The translations under genes and the position numbers were made by a program. Shown here piece after piece: positions 17,286-26,262 of a stretch of DNA of 38,463 bases. Source of the DNA: an uncultured Alphaproteobacteria bacterium (GTDB lineage: Bacteria > Pseudomonadota > Alphaproteobacteria > Caulobacterales > Aquidulcibacteraceae). The number at the start of each line of letters is the position of its first letter. Position 1 is the first letter of the stretch. The stretch is from assembly GCA_902826245.1 (NCBI GenBank), contig CADEEA010000008.1:38987-77449 (forward strand), given 5' to 3'. The notes beneath the pieces are model-generated. The model did not search any database. It saw only the letters and a list, made by a program, of their open reading frames with translations, and was not told the origin of the DNA.

Positions 17286-17924
17286 CTATATCCCCCTTCT
17301 CAACCGCTCCACGTGCAGCTTCAGCCACAGCTGCCGTGCGCGTTTCAAGCGTTCCGCCGCGAGGATTTGTTTGATCTGCGCCAGCGTCTGTTCAAGCAAC
17401 GTGTTGACCAGCACATAATCATATTCTTCCCAGTGCGAAATCTCATCGAGCGAACGCGCCATGCGCTTGGCGATGACCTCTTCGCTGTCTTGCGCGCGGG
17501 TGTGCAGGCGGCGTTCGAGTTCGGTCATCGATGGCGGTAAGATGAAAATCCCGACAACATCCTCCGGCGCGGCGGCGCGCAAGGCGCGCGCGCCTTGCCA
17601 ATCGACATCAAACAACACGTCGCGGCCCTGGATCAGTAGCGCCTCCACCGGCGCGCGCGGGGTGCCGTAATGGGCGCCGAACACCATGGCGTGTTCGAGA
17701 AATTCGCCGCGATCGGCCATCTGTTCGAAGCCTTCGCGGTCCATGAATTTGTACTCGCGGCCGTCGATCTCGCCGGGGCGCGGCGCCCGCGTGGTGGCCG
17801 ACACTGAGAGAGAGGTGTTTCCGTCGTCAGCGATCAGCTTGTTCGCCATCGTCGATTTGCCGGCGCCAGAAGGGCTCGACAGCACGAACATCAGCCCGCG
17901 GCGGGCGACATGTTCATTCAACAT
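17286..17924 (-). CDS. gmk: Guanylate kinase
   Basis: Phosphorylates GMP to GDP with ATP. The 212-residue protein has the P-loop LSSPSGAGKST, the GMP-binding SVSATTRAPRPGEIDGREY stretch and the FDVDWQGARAL segment, with conserved lid residues later on. It overlaps the 3' end of yicC by 11 bases, which implies coupled translation, and yicC-gmk is a conserved pair. The C-terminal 15 residues are Arg/Leu-rich and variable. Confidence 0.96.
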   Translation of the reverse strand: MLNEHVARRGLMFVLSSPSGAGKSTMANKLIADDGNTSLSVSATTRAPRPGEIDGREYKFMDREGFEQMADRGEFLEHAMVFGAHYGTPRAPVEALLIQGRDVLFDVDWQGARALRAAAPEDVVGIFILPPSMTELERRLHTRAQDSEEVIAKRMARSLDEISHWEEYDYVLVNTLLEQTLAQIKQILAAERLKRARQLWLKLHVERLRRGI

Positions 17925-18819
17925 TGGCCGCCTGCTCCTTGATCTGATCGACCACGGCCTTGAGGTCGAGGCCGATGCGGGTCAGCTCCAAATCCGAGGA
18001 TTTGGAACAAAGCGTATTCGCTTCCCGCGTCAATTCCTGACCCAGAAAATCCAACCGCCGCCCGGCCGGTTCCGATTGTGCAAGCAGTGCACGGAATTCG
18101 CCCAGATGCGCTGAGAGGCGCTCCAATTCCTCTTGCACGTCGGCCTTGGACGCCGCCAGCGCCGCCTCCTGCGCCAGACGCTGGGGCTCGAATTGCAGAT
18201 CAGGCGCAAGCGCTGTGAGCCGCGATTTGAGGCGTTCGAGCGCAGCCGCCGGTGCGGCCGCCGCCGAGGTCCGCGCCCGCGCAACCAGAGCATCGGCGCG
18301 ATCGGCCAGTTCGCCGAGGACCCCGGCAAGCATGCGGCCCTCGCCCGCCCGCGCCTGCGCCACGCCGGCAAGGGCCTGTTCAAACCCGGCTAGCAACGCC
18401 GTTTCCATCGCGGCCCGCGCTTCGGCGTTGATTTCGGAAGTCTCCTCGTTAACGAGAACGCCGCGGAGCGCCAGCATTCCGTCCCAGCTTGGCAAATTGA
18501 CGCTCCCTGCTTTCACGTATGGTGAGCCGGCCTCCAGCAATCGTTCCAGCAGAACAATATCGATGCGGGCCATCCCTGCCGCACCGCTGGCAGACCGCGC
18601 CAGGGAAAGGCTTGCTTGAAGCGAGCCTCGCTTGAACATCTTCGCCGCGAGCGCCCGGGCCTGCGGCTCAAGGCCATCGAGCCCTGCCGGGGTCCTGAGT
18701 TTCAGGTCCAGCGCGCGCCCGTTGACGCACTTGGCCTCCCAAGTCCAGGCGAGACCGCCAAGCGAGTCTGCCAAGACGCCTTCAGCGCGCGCAAACCCGG
18801 TCATTCCCGATATTCCCAT
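17914..18819 (-). CDS. yicC: YicC-family endoribonuclease
   Basis: A 301-residue member of the YicC/YloC family, described as endoribonucleases involved in RNA turnover. The N-terminal SGMTGFARAEG signature and the C-terminal RLDFLGQELTREANTLCSKSSDLELTRIGLDLKAVVDQIKEQAANVE are diagnostic. The frame continues to 19167, but ATG 18819 was chosen because the conserved family starts there and GAGGG lies just upstream. It is transcribed divergently from the caspase-like gene and overlaps gmk at its end. Confidence 0.94.
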   Translation of the reverse strand: MGISGMTGFARAEGVLADSLGGLAWTWEAKCVNGRALDLKLRTPAGLDGLEPQARALAAKMFKRGSLQASLSLARSASGAAGMARIDIVLLERLLEAGSPYVKAGSVNLPSWDGMLALRGVLVNEETSEINAEARAAMETALLAGFEQALAGVAQARAGEGRMLAGVLGELADRADALVARARTSAAAAPAAALERLKSRLTALAPDLQFEPQRLAQEAALAASKADVQEELERLSAHLGEFRALLAQSEPAGRRLDFLGQELTREANTLCSKSSDLELTRIGLDLKAVVDQIKEQAANVE

Positions 18820-18946
18820 ACCGCCCTCTAAGCCGACCGCCCGCGAAACGCCAGTCAGGCGCGCCGGCCGTGCAGGGATTGCTTGACGAGTTCGCTGCGA
18901 CCCCGCCATGTTCGGGGGAATCTGATGGTGGGGAAGTGGGGTCAAG

Positions 18947-21205
18947 ATGCGTTCTCTTTTTCTCGGTCTCGTGGCGTTCGGTCTTTGCGTGACGGGGGCT
19001 GACGTCGCCCATGCGCAGCAGAGCCTCTCCCTCGGCCAGAGCGTCAATGGCAGTTTGGCCGCCGGCGACAGCCAGCTTTCGTCAGGCGAATTTGCCGACA
19101 CGTACACCTTCCAGGGCCGCGCCGGACAGACCGTGACCGTGCGCATGCTTTCGAGCAATTTCGACACCTATCTCGGCATCCGCGGGCCCGGAGATTTCCA
19201 GCAGGACAATGACGACGAAGCCACTCCCGCCACCAATGCGGGCCTCACCGTCACCCTGCCGCGCGACGGGGCTTATCGAATCCTCGCGACCAGCTACGCC
19301 GCCGGCCAGGCCGGGGCCTACACGCTACAGCTCACTGGCGGCGGCACCGCCCCGCAAAACGCGGCGAGTTCAGGCGGCGCCATTCAAGTTGGACAAACCG
19401 TGCGCGACTCCCTCGCCAACGGCGATTCTCAACTGAGCAGCGGCGAGTTTGTGGATACATTTACAGTCAGCGGCCGCCGCGGCCAGACACTCGTGATCGA
19501 CGCCTCGTCGACTGAGTTCGACACCTATTTGATCGTTGGCGCGGCCGGGATGGAGCAGACCGACAACGACGACAATGGCGACCGTGGCTCAACCGATAGC
19601 CGCGTCACCATCACGCTGGCGCAGGACGGCGAAGTCCGCATCCGCCCAACAAGTTATCGCCCCGGCGAAACCGGGGCGTACACGCTGAGCGTGCGCGAAC
19701 AAGGCGTCGCGGCTGCGCAAACCGCATTAGCGTCCTCGGGTTCAGTCCGACTGGGGCAGAGCGTTGCCGGCGCGCTGCAAAACGGCGACGGCCTGGCCGA
19801 CGCGGGCCAGCTACGCGACGTATACACGCTCCAGGGCCGTCGCGGCCAACAGATCGAGGTGGCGCTGCAATCGGACGCGTTCGATCCCTATGTCGCGATC
19901 TTCGGTCCCGACGATTTCAACGATTTCAACGATGACGACGCCGAAAACGGCACGCTCAATAGCCGCTTGCTGGTCACACTGCCCGCGGACGGCGCCTATA
20001 CCATCCTGGCAACGAGCTATGCCGCCGGCCAACAAGGCGCCTACAATCTCAGCATCGCCGAAAGCGACGCGATCGCGCCAGGCCAAGGCTCCGCCAGCGG
20101 TGGAGACGTTCTACGGCCAGGCCGCACCGCCAACGGAGCGCTCGCGCAGGGCGACGAGACATTGCGCAGCGGCGAGTTCACCGACACCTACCGTTTCAGC
20201 GGCGAGGCCGGCCAACGCGTCCGCATCGACATGTCGTCGAGCGCGTTCGACAGCTATGTGATCCTGGTGTCGCCCTCGGGCGCCCAGGAGGATAATGACG
20301 ACGGCCCAGGCGGCGTCGGCGACAGCGTGCTTGAAACCGAACTAGCGGAGTCCGGCGAATACGCCATCATCGCCACTTCCTACGCAGCAGGCCAAACTGG
20401 CGACTACACGTTGCGCGTCAGCGCGGGCGCTTCGAGTTCGGTTGCATCCACGGGCCGCGCGACCGGCGGGAACGGACGCGTGTTCGCAGTGATGGTCGGC
20501 ATCTCCGACTATCAGGGCTTCGCCAACAATTTGCAGTACACCGACGAAGACGCGGTAAAGATGGGCGAAGCGTTGCGGCGTGCAGGCGTGCTTGCTGACC
20601 AGAGCGTCGTGCTCACCAACGCACAGGCGACGCGCGCTGGCGTGCAGGCGGCATTCCAGCGCGTCGCCGCGCAGGCGGGTCCCAACGACACGTTCCTGTT
20701 CTTCTATTCCGGCCACGGCACGCAAACGCCCGCCGCCACAGGAGGGACGGAGCCTGACGGACGCGACGAATCCATCGTCATGGTCGATGGGCTCATCTCC
20801 GACGACGACATGGCCGCGATGTTCCGCCAAGTGCGCGCCGGCACCTCCATCATCGCGCTCGACGCCTGTTTCTCCGGCGGCTTCGCACGCGATGTGGTCG
20901 CGATCCCTGGCGTGATGGGGCTGTTCAGCTCCGAGGAAGATCTGACCAGCGCGGTGGCGGACAAATTCCAGGCGGGCGGCTACCTCTCGCTCTTCCTGCG
21001 CAACGGGCTCGGCGGGGCGGCGGACGCCAACAGCGACCGCGCGCTCACGGCGGGCGAACTCTCTGTCTATCTGCGACGCGAGTTCGCGCAGAACGCCCAG
21101 GACGTCGATTCCGTCACCATGGACGGCGCCCGCAATTACCAATTCCTGGTGGTCGACCGCGGCGGCGTCGGCGTGGACGATCTGGTGCTGCGCACGCGGG
21201 GGTAA
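18947..21205 (+). CDS. Secreted caspase-like (metacaspase, C14) protein with four PPC-type repeats
   Basis: A 752-residue exported protein. A signal peptide ends near AHA-QQ (residue 23). Four repeats of roughly 105-120 residues start near 27, 146, 266 and 387; each has the pattern SGEF-DTYTFSGRAGQ, FDTY, a strongly acidic DNDD turn and DGAYTILATSYAAGQTGAYTL, as in bacterial pre-peptidase C-terminal (PPC) domains. The last 240 residues (from RVFAVMVGISDY, about 511) form a C14 caspase-like domain with catalytic His590 in YSGHG and Cys641 in DACFSGG. The repeats probably bind calcium or surface polymers (inference). A weak TTGACG box lies about 60 bases upstream. The gene lies on the opposite strand between mltG and yicC, which are usually adjacent. 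Confidence 0.92.
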   Translation: MRSLFLGLVAFGLCVTGADVAHAQQSLSLGQSVNGSLAAGDSQLSSGEFADTYTFQGRAGQTVTVRMLSSNFDTYLGIRGPGDFQQDNDDEATPATNAGLTVTLPRDGAYRILATSYAAGQAGAYTLQLTGGGTAPQNAASSGGAIQVGQTVRDSLANGDSQLSSGEFVDTFTVSGRRGQTLVIDASSTEFDTYLIVGAAGMEQTDNDDNGDRGSTDSRVTITLAQDGEVRIRPTSYRPGETGAYTLSVREQGVAAAQTALASSGSVRLGQSVAGALQNGDGLADAGQLRDVYTLQGRRGQQIEVALQSDAFDPYVAIFGPDDFNDFNDDDAENGTLNSRLLVTLPADGAYTILATSYAAGQQGAYNLSIAESDAIAPGQGSASGGDVLRPGRTANGALAQGDETLRSGEFTDTYRFSGEAGQRVRIDMSSSAFDSYVILVSPSGAQEDNDDGPGGVGDSVLETELAESGEYAIIATSYAAGQTGDYTLRVSAGASSSVASTGRATGGNGRVFAVMVGISDYQGFANNLQYTDEDAVKMGEALRRAGVLADQSVVLTNAQATRAGVQAAFQRVAAQAGPNDTFLFFYSGHGTQTPAATGGTEPDGRDESIVMVDGLISDDDMAAMFRQVRAGTSIIALDACFSGGFARDVVAIPGVMGLFSSEEDLTSAVADKFQAGGYLSLFLRNGLGGAADANSDRALTAGELSVYLRREFAQNAQDVDSVTMDGARNYQFLVVDRGGVGVDDLVLRTRG

Positions 21206-21218
21206 GGACGGCAATGGA

Positions 21219-21241
21219 GCGCGCTGCCGGTGGCGGCGCGC
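21219..21241. terminator. GC-rich hairpin between convergent caspase-like gene and mltG
   Basis: Arms GCGCGCTGCC and GGCGGCGCGC around GGT form a 10-pair stem with one G-T wobble, starting 14 bases after the caspase-like stop codon. There is no T-tract, so it is at best a weak or Rho-assisted terminator or an RNA 3'-end stabiliser. The remaining 85 bases up to the mltG stop show nothing else. Confidence 0.4.
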
Positions 21242-21324
21242 CTCAATGGGGGCGATTGCCGACTACAGCAGCGTGCCCGCCTTCTCTCGACGCCCACGCG
21301 CGGCGCTGAGGGAGACGACGCGGA

Positions 21325-22401
21325 TCAATTGCCCCGCTCCGCCGCCAAGCGCTCGCGCTCGATCACCCGCCACCGCGCCACCGCTGCGTTGTGTTCGGCG
21401 ATGGTGGCGGTGAAGGCGTGGCCGCCGGAGCCGTCGGCGACGAAGAAGATCGCGTTGCTCTCGGCGGGGTTGGCGGTGGCTTCGAGCGCGGCGCGGCCGG
21501 GATTGGCGATCGCCGTCGGCGGCAGGCCATCGATGCGATAGGTGTTGTACCCAGTGTCGAGCGCGATCTCGCTTTGGCGGATAGTGCGCGGCTGGCCGCG
21601 CGCATCGACGAGGCGCCCATCGCGGCAGCGGCCAGGGTATTGCTTGCAGACCCCGTAAATAATGGTGGAATCCATTTCCAGCCGCATCGGCCGCTTCAAC
21701 CGGTTCACGATCACTGCGGCCACTAGCGGCCGCTCGTGCGCGACGCCGGTCTCGCGCTCGACGATGGAGGCGAGGATAACGAGTTCTTCGGGCGTGCGCA
21801 CCGGGGCTGCGTCGGAGCGAGCCGCCCATATCTCCGCGAGCGCTTCGTCGTGCGCCTCACGCATCTCCTGCAACAACGCCGCCCGCGTCATGCCGCGCTG
21901 GATGTTATAGGTCTCCGGCAGCACCGAACCTTCCGGCGGAGGCGCCGGCATCTCTCCCGACAACAACTCGGATTCCTGCAGAATGCGCATCACGCCAGCG
22001 ATCGTGATCCCTTCAGGAAACGTAATCGAGTGCTCAAGCGCGTCGCCTTCAGCCAGCATGGCGATGATCTGACGCACCGAGGCGCGCGCGGGAATTTGGT
22101 ACTCGCCCGCCTGGAGGTCCTTATCGCGGGCGTACACCAGATGCGCCAAACGGAACACGCGCGCATCACGAACGAGACCCTCGCGCATCAATTGCTGGCC
22201 GATGCCGGTAACCGAGGCGCCGCGCGCGACAACAATTTCAGTGCGCTCGCTCGACGGCCCTTCGCGATTGGCCTCGGCGTTGAACGCGAATGCGCCTACC
22301 CCAAGCGCCGCCGCGGCGACAAACAACAACGCGCCGAGGATCGACAAGAGCCCCCAGGATCGGCGAGAATCCACGGGCCGCACTGCGCTGCGTCTGGCCA
22401 T
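21325..22401 (-). CDS. mltG: Endolytic murein transglycosylase MltG
   Basis: Inner-membrane lytic transglycosylase that cleaves nascent glycan strands and so sets their length. The 358-residue protein has one N-terminal membrane segment (about residues 18-40), a LysM-like region, then the YceG-type catalytic domain with VILASIVERETG, where the second Glu is catalytic, and the TYNIQRGM and TYRIDGLPPTAIANPGRAAL motifs. ATG 22401 overlaps the fabF stop by one base (TGATG), so it is coupled with the fatty-acid genes; an in-frame TTG one codon upstream is not preferred. This is the usual last gene of the fab block. Confidence 0.95.
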   Translation of the reverse strand: MARRSAVRPVDSRRSWGLLSILGALLFVAAAALGVGAFAFNAEANREGPSSERTEIVVARGASVTGIGQQLMREGLVRDARVFRLAHLVYARDKDLQAGEYQIPARASVRQIIAMLAEGDALEHSITFPEGITIAGVMRILQESELLSGEMPAPPPEGSVLPETYNIQRGMTRAALLQEMREAHDEALAEIWAARSDAAPVRTPEELVILASIVERETGVAHERPLVAAVIVNRLKRPMRLEMDSTIIYGVCKQYPGRCRDGRLVDARGQPRTIRQSEIALDTGYNTYRIDGLPPTAIANPGRAALEATANPAESNAIFFVADGSGGHAFTATIAEHNAAVARWRVIERERLAAERGN

Positions 22402-23684
22402 CAATCCACCGCGGTGAGGATCAAGGCGGCGTTGGTGCCGCCAAATCCAAACGAATTCGACATCGCCGTCCGTACTTTGCGTTGCTTGGCCTTGTGCGGC
22501 GTCAAATCTATGGCGGTGGCGATGGAGGGATTGTCCAGATTGAGCGTGGGCGGGACGATGCCGTCACGCATCGCCAGGGCGCAGAAGATGGTCTCGACCG
22601 CACCCGCAGCGCCGAGCAAGTGCCCGATGGCCGATTTGGTGGAGGAGAGCGCAAGGCCCGCCGCCGCGTCGCCGAACATCCGCTCGATCGCCCGCAATTC
22701 GATTTCATCGCCGAGCGGCGTCGAAGTGCCGTGGGCGTTGACGTAATCGATGTCGGTTGGCGTCAGTCCCGCATCCCTCAACGCCGCTTTCATGGCTCGG
22801 AAACCGCCGTCGCCATCGTCCGCCGGCGCGGTGATGTGGTGAGCGTCGCCGGTGAGGCCATAGCCTTTCACTTCGGCGTAGATATTGGCGCCGCGCGCCT
22901 TGGCGTGCTCGTATTCCTCCAGCACGACAACGCCCGCGCCTTCGCCCATGACGAAGCCGTCGCGATCCTTGTCGTACGGGCGCGATGCCTTTTCTGGAGT
23001 ATCGTTGTAGCCGGTGGAGAGCGCGCGCGAGGCGCAGAAGCCGGCCATTCCTAGCCGACAAACAGCAGCCTCCGTGCCCCCGCTCACCATCACGTCAGCG
23101 TCGCCATTGATAATCAGCCGCGCCGCGTCGCCGATGGCGTGCGCGCCGGTGGCGCAGGCGGTGACGACAGCGTGGTTGGGGCCCTTGAGCTTGTAGCGGA
23201 TCGAGACCTGCCCCGAGACCAGATTGATCAACGCACTCGGGATAAAGAATGGGCTGATCTTACGCGGCCCCTCGCGCTCCAGCAGCAAGGCGTTGTCGGC
23301 GATGACGCTAAGCCCGCCAATGCCCGAGCCGATCAAAACGCCGGCGCGTTCTTGTTGTTCGACGGTTTCTGCCTTGTACCCAGAATCGGCGATGGCCTCA
23401 TCGGCGGCGGCCATGCCGTAGAGTATGAAATCGTCGACGCGCCGCTGCTCCTTCGGCGACATCGTCTTGTCCGGATCGAACGCATGCGCATCACCGGCGC
23501 CGCCGCCGCGGCCATCCACGCGCGGCACCATGCAGGCGATCCGGCAGGGCAGATCGTCGACCTTGAAATGTTCAATTCTGTTAGCGCCGGAGCGACCGGC
23601 GAGCAGCCGCTCCCACGTGGCCTCGCGTCCGGAAGCCAGCGGGGTGACAAGCCCAACGCCAGTGATGACGACGCGCCGCTTCAT
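22401..23684 (-). CDS. fabF: 3-oxoacyl-ACP synthase II
   Basis: Condenses malonyl-ACP with acyl-ACP during fatty acid elongation. The 427-residue thiolase-fold protein has the Cys-His-His triad of KAS I/II: Cys177 in TACATGAHAIGDA, His in NAHGTSTPLGD and His in SAIGHLLGAAGAVE. An Arg/Asp/Gly-rich insert near residues 50-80 (VDGRGGGAGDAHAFDP) is typical of alphaproteobacterial FabF. It starts 15 bp after acpP, matching the conserved acpP-fabF order. Confidence 0.97.
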   Translation of the reverse strand: MKRRVVITGVGLVTPLASGREATWERLLAGRSGANRIEHFKVDDLPCRIACMVPRVDGRGGGAGDAHAFDPDKTMSPKEQRRVDDFILYGMAAADEAIADSGYKAETVEQQERAGVLIGSGIGGLSVIADNALLLEREGPRKISPFFIPSALINLVSGQVSIRYKLKGPNHAVVTACATGAHAIGDAARLIINGDADVMVSGGTEAAVCRLGMAGFCASRALSTGYNDTPEKASRPYDKDRDGFVMGEGAGVVVLEEYEHAKARGANIYAEVKGYGLTGDAHHITAPADDGDGGFRAMKAALRDAGLTPTDIDYVNAHGTSTPLGDEIELRAIERMFGDAAAGLALSSTKSAIGHLLGAAGAVETIFCALAMRDGIVPPTLNLDNPSIATAIDLTPHKAKQRKVRTAMSNSFGFGGTNAALILTAVD

Positions 23685-23699
23685 GAGGCGCGGCGGGCC

Positions 23700-23936
23700 T
23701 TAGCCCGCCTTCTCCGAGATGAACTTCACCGCATCGCCCACGGTCTGAATGTGCTCAGCGGCGTCATCGGGAATCTCGATCCCGAATTCTTCCTCGAAGG
23801 CCATGACCAATTCTACATTGTCGAGACTGTCCGCGCCGAGGTCGTCGATAAAGCTCGCCTTGTCGGTGACCTTCTCCGGCGCGCACTCGAGGTGCTTGAT
23901 CACGATCGCCTTTACGCGCTCCAACACTTCCGACAT
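23700..23936 (-). CDS. acpP: Acyl carrier protein
   Basis: A 78-residue acidic four-helix protein that carries acyl chains on a phosphopantetheine arm. The attachment site is Ser37 in the invariant GADSLD motif, with the following [18 protein letters not shown] helix. ATG 23936 was chosen; the frame stays open further upstream but the added residues do not fit the family. It lies between fabG and fabF with about 140 bases of leader, so it may have its own promoter, as is usual for this highly expressed gene. Confidence 0.97.
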   Translation of the reverse strand: MSEVLERVKAIVIKHLECAPEKVTDKASFIDDLGADSLDNVELVMAFEEEFGIEIPDDAAEHIQTVGDAVKFISEKAG

Positions 23937-23974
23937 GCACGCCTCGCCAAGTAAATTGTTCGCAACGGAATAAT

Positions 23975-23990
23975 GCGCCCTCCCGGGCGC
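23975..23990. promoter_or_regulatory. Short GC hairpin in the acpP leader
   Basis: Arms GCGCCC and GGGCGC around TCCC sit about 40 bases upstream of the acpP start, in the 140-base fabG-acpP spacer. Read in the gene direction it is followed by ATTATTCC, which is only weakly U-rich. It may be a partial attenuator or simply part of the leader; the rest of the spacer holds an A-rich AGAAAAAAG tract and no gene. Confidence 0.35.
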
Positions 23991-24075
23991 CGTGAGCGGC
24001 CTTTTGACCACAGGCGCGGCCCGGCGCAAGCTTTTTTCTGTAATCGAGACCGGCCAGGGCTCTCCTTGGGCCCGC

Positions 24076-24816
24076 TCAGATCATCGCCATGCCGCCATTG
24101 ACGTGCAGCGTCTGGCCGGTGACGTAACCGGCTTCCTCACTGGCGAGGTAGACTGCCGCTGCCGCCACATCGGCGCCTTCGCCCAGCCGGCCGGCGGGTA
24201 TCTTGGTCATCATGGCGCTTTTTTGGGCCTCGTTCAGCACGTCGGTCATGGGTGAGGCGATGAATCCCGGGGCGATGGTGTTGGCGGTGACGTTGCGGCT
24301 GGCGACCTCAGCGGCCAGGGACTTGGTGAAACCGATCATGCCGGCCTTCGAGGCGCAATAATTTGCCTGCCCCGGATTACCCATGACGCCCACCACCGAA
24401 GTGATGCCGATGATGCGGCCCCAGCGGTTCTTCATCATGTTGCGCAAAGCCGCTCGCGAAAGCCGGAAATAGGATTCTAGATTGATCTTGAGGACCGACT
24501 GGAAGTCCTCGTCCTTCATGCGCAGGAGCAAGCCATCCTTGGTGATGCCGGCATTGGCGACCAAAATATCGAGCCGCCCGCCAAGGGCTGCTTCCGCCTG
24601 CCCCACCAGCGCATCCACGGCGGCGCTATCGGAGAGGTTGCACGGCAGGATGGGATGATCGCCGCCGACCTCAGCGCGGAGCTTCTCCAGCGCCTCCACC
24701 CGCGTGCCGGACAGCGCCACGCGCGCGCCTTGTGCCGCGAACGCCTTCGCAATGGCCCCGCCAATACCGCCGGAAGCGCCAGTGACGAGAGCGGTTTTGT
24801 TTGCGAGTGAGAACAT
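24076..24816 (-). CDS. fabG: 3-oxoacyl-ACP reductase FabG
   Basis: NADPH-dependent short-chain dehydrogenase/reductase that reduces 3-oxoacyl-ACP to 3-hydroxyacyl-ACP. The 246-residue protein has the Rossmann motif TGASGGIG (residues 12-19), NAG, the catalytic Ser in ITSVVG and the YxxxK pair in YCASKAG, and the C-terminal [12 protein letters not shown] typical of FabG. ATG 24816 overlaps the stop of the NTF2-like gene by one base (TGATG), with GAGG a few bases upstream; a TTG one codon upstream was not preferred. In the operon fabD is separated from fabG by that extra gene. Confidence 0.95.
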   Translation of the reverse strand: MFSLANKTALVTGASGGIGGAIAKAFAAQGARVALSGTRVEALEKLRAEVGGDHPILPCNLSDSAAVDALVGQAEAALGGRLDILVANAGITKDGLLLRMKDEDFQSVLKINLESYFRLSRAALRNMMKNRWGRIIGITSVVGVMGNPGQANYCASKAGMIGFTKSLAAEVASRNVTANTIAPGFIASPMTDVLNEAQKSAMMTKIPAGRLGEGADVAAAAVYLASEEAGYVTGQTLHVNGGMAMI

Positions 24817-25217
24817 CAAGGAACCTCGTTCATGCGCGCCAGAATATCATACACGGGCTTGTTATCTGCAAAGACCCGCCAAGCGGTGACACACCCATCG
24901 CTGGCGCGCGCGAGCCAAGCCGCGGGCGTGCGCCACGAACTCCCGCCAATCGTGCCGCCGGCGGCGCCAAATATGCCAATGCAATCGCGTTCGTGAAAGA
25001 CTTGGTCGACGTTGATCCAATAATCCGGGCAAAGCCCAAAATAGCCACGCCACGCGGCGCTCACAGCGTCCTTGCCCGCGAGAGCATGGCCCAAACTATC
25101 GACGAAAAGGTGATCGGCAGAGATCAGCGTCGCGATCGCGGCGACATCGTGCGCGTTTATCGCCTCCATAAAGCCTGCGACCGTGTGCTCCTCCCGCGAC
25201 ATCAGATCTGTACTCAC
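24816..25217 (-). CDS. NTF2/SnoaL-like protein between fabD and fabG
   Basis: A 133-residue protein with the cone-shaped NTF2-like fold: an N-terminal helix pair (FMEAINAHDVAAIATLI), FVDSLGHALAGKDAVSAAWRGYF and later beta strands ending in WRVFADNKPVYDIL. Such proteins may bind or isomerise small molecules, but no catalytic residues can be assigned here. GTG 25217 overlaps the fabD stop (GTGA) and AGGAG lies just upstream; an ATG at 25202 is an alternative start. It overlaps fabG by one base at its end. Placement inside the fab operon is unusual and suggests co-expression, not necessarily a role in lipid synthesis. Confidence 0.85.
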   Translation of the reverse strand: MSTDLMSREEHTVAGFMEAINAHDVAAIATLISADHLFVDSLGHALAGKDAVSAAWRGYFGLCPDYWINVDQVFHERDCIGIFGAAGGTIGGSSWRTPAAWLARASDGCVTAWRVFADNKPVYDILARMNEVP

Positions 25218-26155
25218 ACGCTCCTCGCGAACGCTTCCAAATCCGCCGGCTCGTTCAGCGCCAACGCTTCCACGTCCGGCGCGCCACGTTTCACCATGCC
25301 CGAGAGTTGCTTGCCCGCGCCCACTTCAACAAACCGCGTCACGCCGCCTTCTGCAGCCATCCACTCAACACTCTCGCGCCAACGCACGCGACCCGTCACC
25401 TGCTCCACCAGCAGACGGCGGATCGTCGCCGGCTCGCCAACCGGGCGCGCGGTGACGTTGGCCACCAATGCAACCGCCAGCGGCGCGATCTCCGCCGACT
25501 CTAGCGCCTCCGCCATCGCCGCTGCCGCCGGCTGCATGAGCGGCGAGTGGAATGGCGCGGAAACATTGAGCGCAATCGCGCGCGCGCCCTTTTCCTTGGC
25601 GTAGGCTAAAGCCGCATCAACCCCGGCCTTCGAACCGGAAATCACAACGTTGCCGATATTGTTGTCATTCGCCACCACGCACATGCCCGCCTCGGCGCCC
25701 TTGGCTGCAATCTCCTCCGCCAGCGCCACATCGACCTTGCCGATCAACGCCGCCATCGCGCCCTCACCCACCGGAACCGCGGCCTGCATGGCGTTGCCGC
25801 GTATGCGCAGCAACCTCGCCGCGTCGCTGACGCGGAGCGCGCCGGCGGCGGCAAGTGCCGAATATTCGCCGAGCGAATGTCCGGCGACAAAAGCGGCTTT
25901 GCTCACCTGCACGCCGAACTCGCGCTCCAACGCCCGCATTGCCGCCAAGCTCACCGCCATCAGCGCCGGCTGCGCGTTGGCGGTCAGGGTTAACTCGTCG
26001 GCCTGGCCTTCGAAGATTAACCGCGAGAGCTTCTCACCCAGCGCCTCATCCACTTCTTGAAACACCTCGCGGGCCGCCCCGAACGCGTCGTGCAGCGACT
26101 TGCCCATGCCGGGCGCTTGACTCCCCTGGCCGGGGAAAATGAAAGCGATGCTCAT
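25214..26155 (-). CDS. fabD: Malonyl-CoA:ACP transacylase
   Basis: Transfers malonate from malonyl-CoA to ACP to supply extender units. The 313-residue protein begins MSIAFIFPGQGSQ, with the nucleophile Ser in GHSLGEYSALAA and the catalytic His in APFHSPLM. ATG 26155 was preferred because the family starts there; ATG 26161, two codons upstream, is also possible, and further in-frame sequence to 26221 is not family-like. It is the promoter-proximal gene of the fab operon and is divergent from a small orphan gene over about 100 bp. Confidence 0.96.
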   Translation of the reverse strand: MSIAFIFPGQGSQAPGMGKSLHDAFGAAREVFQEVDEALGEKLSRLIFEGQADELTLTANAQPALMAVSLAAMRALEREFGVQVSKAAFVAGHSLGEYSALAAAGALRVSDAARLLRIRGNAMQAAVPVGEGAMAALIGKVDVALAEEIAAKGAEAGMCVVANDNNIGNVVISGSKAGVDAALAYAKEKGARAIALNVSAPFHSPLMQPAAAAMAEALESAEIAPLAVALVANVTARPVGEPATIRRLLVEQVTGRVRWRESVEWMAAEGGVTRFVEVGAGKQLSGMVKRGAPDVEALALNEPADLEAFARSV

Positions 26156-26262
26156 GGCCATCGGCACTAGCGCAGCCCAAGCGCCAACGCCACCTTTCAG
26201 CGCCAACCCGCCCGCGGGCACGGAGCTTGCCTATGTCAGCCCGAGCTTAGGAGTAAGGTCCG

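Noticed and set aside
18820..19167. N-terminal extension of YicC overlapping the caspase-like gene start
   Set aside because: The conserved YicC start is at 18819 and the extension overlaps the signal peptide of a convincing gene on the other strand.
24020..24040. GC stem followed by six T bases on the plus strand as a terminator
   Set aside because: The stem is only about four pairs and no plus-strand gene ends there.
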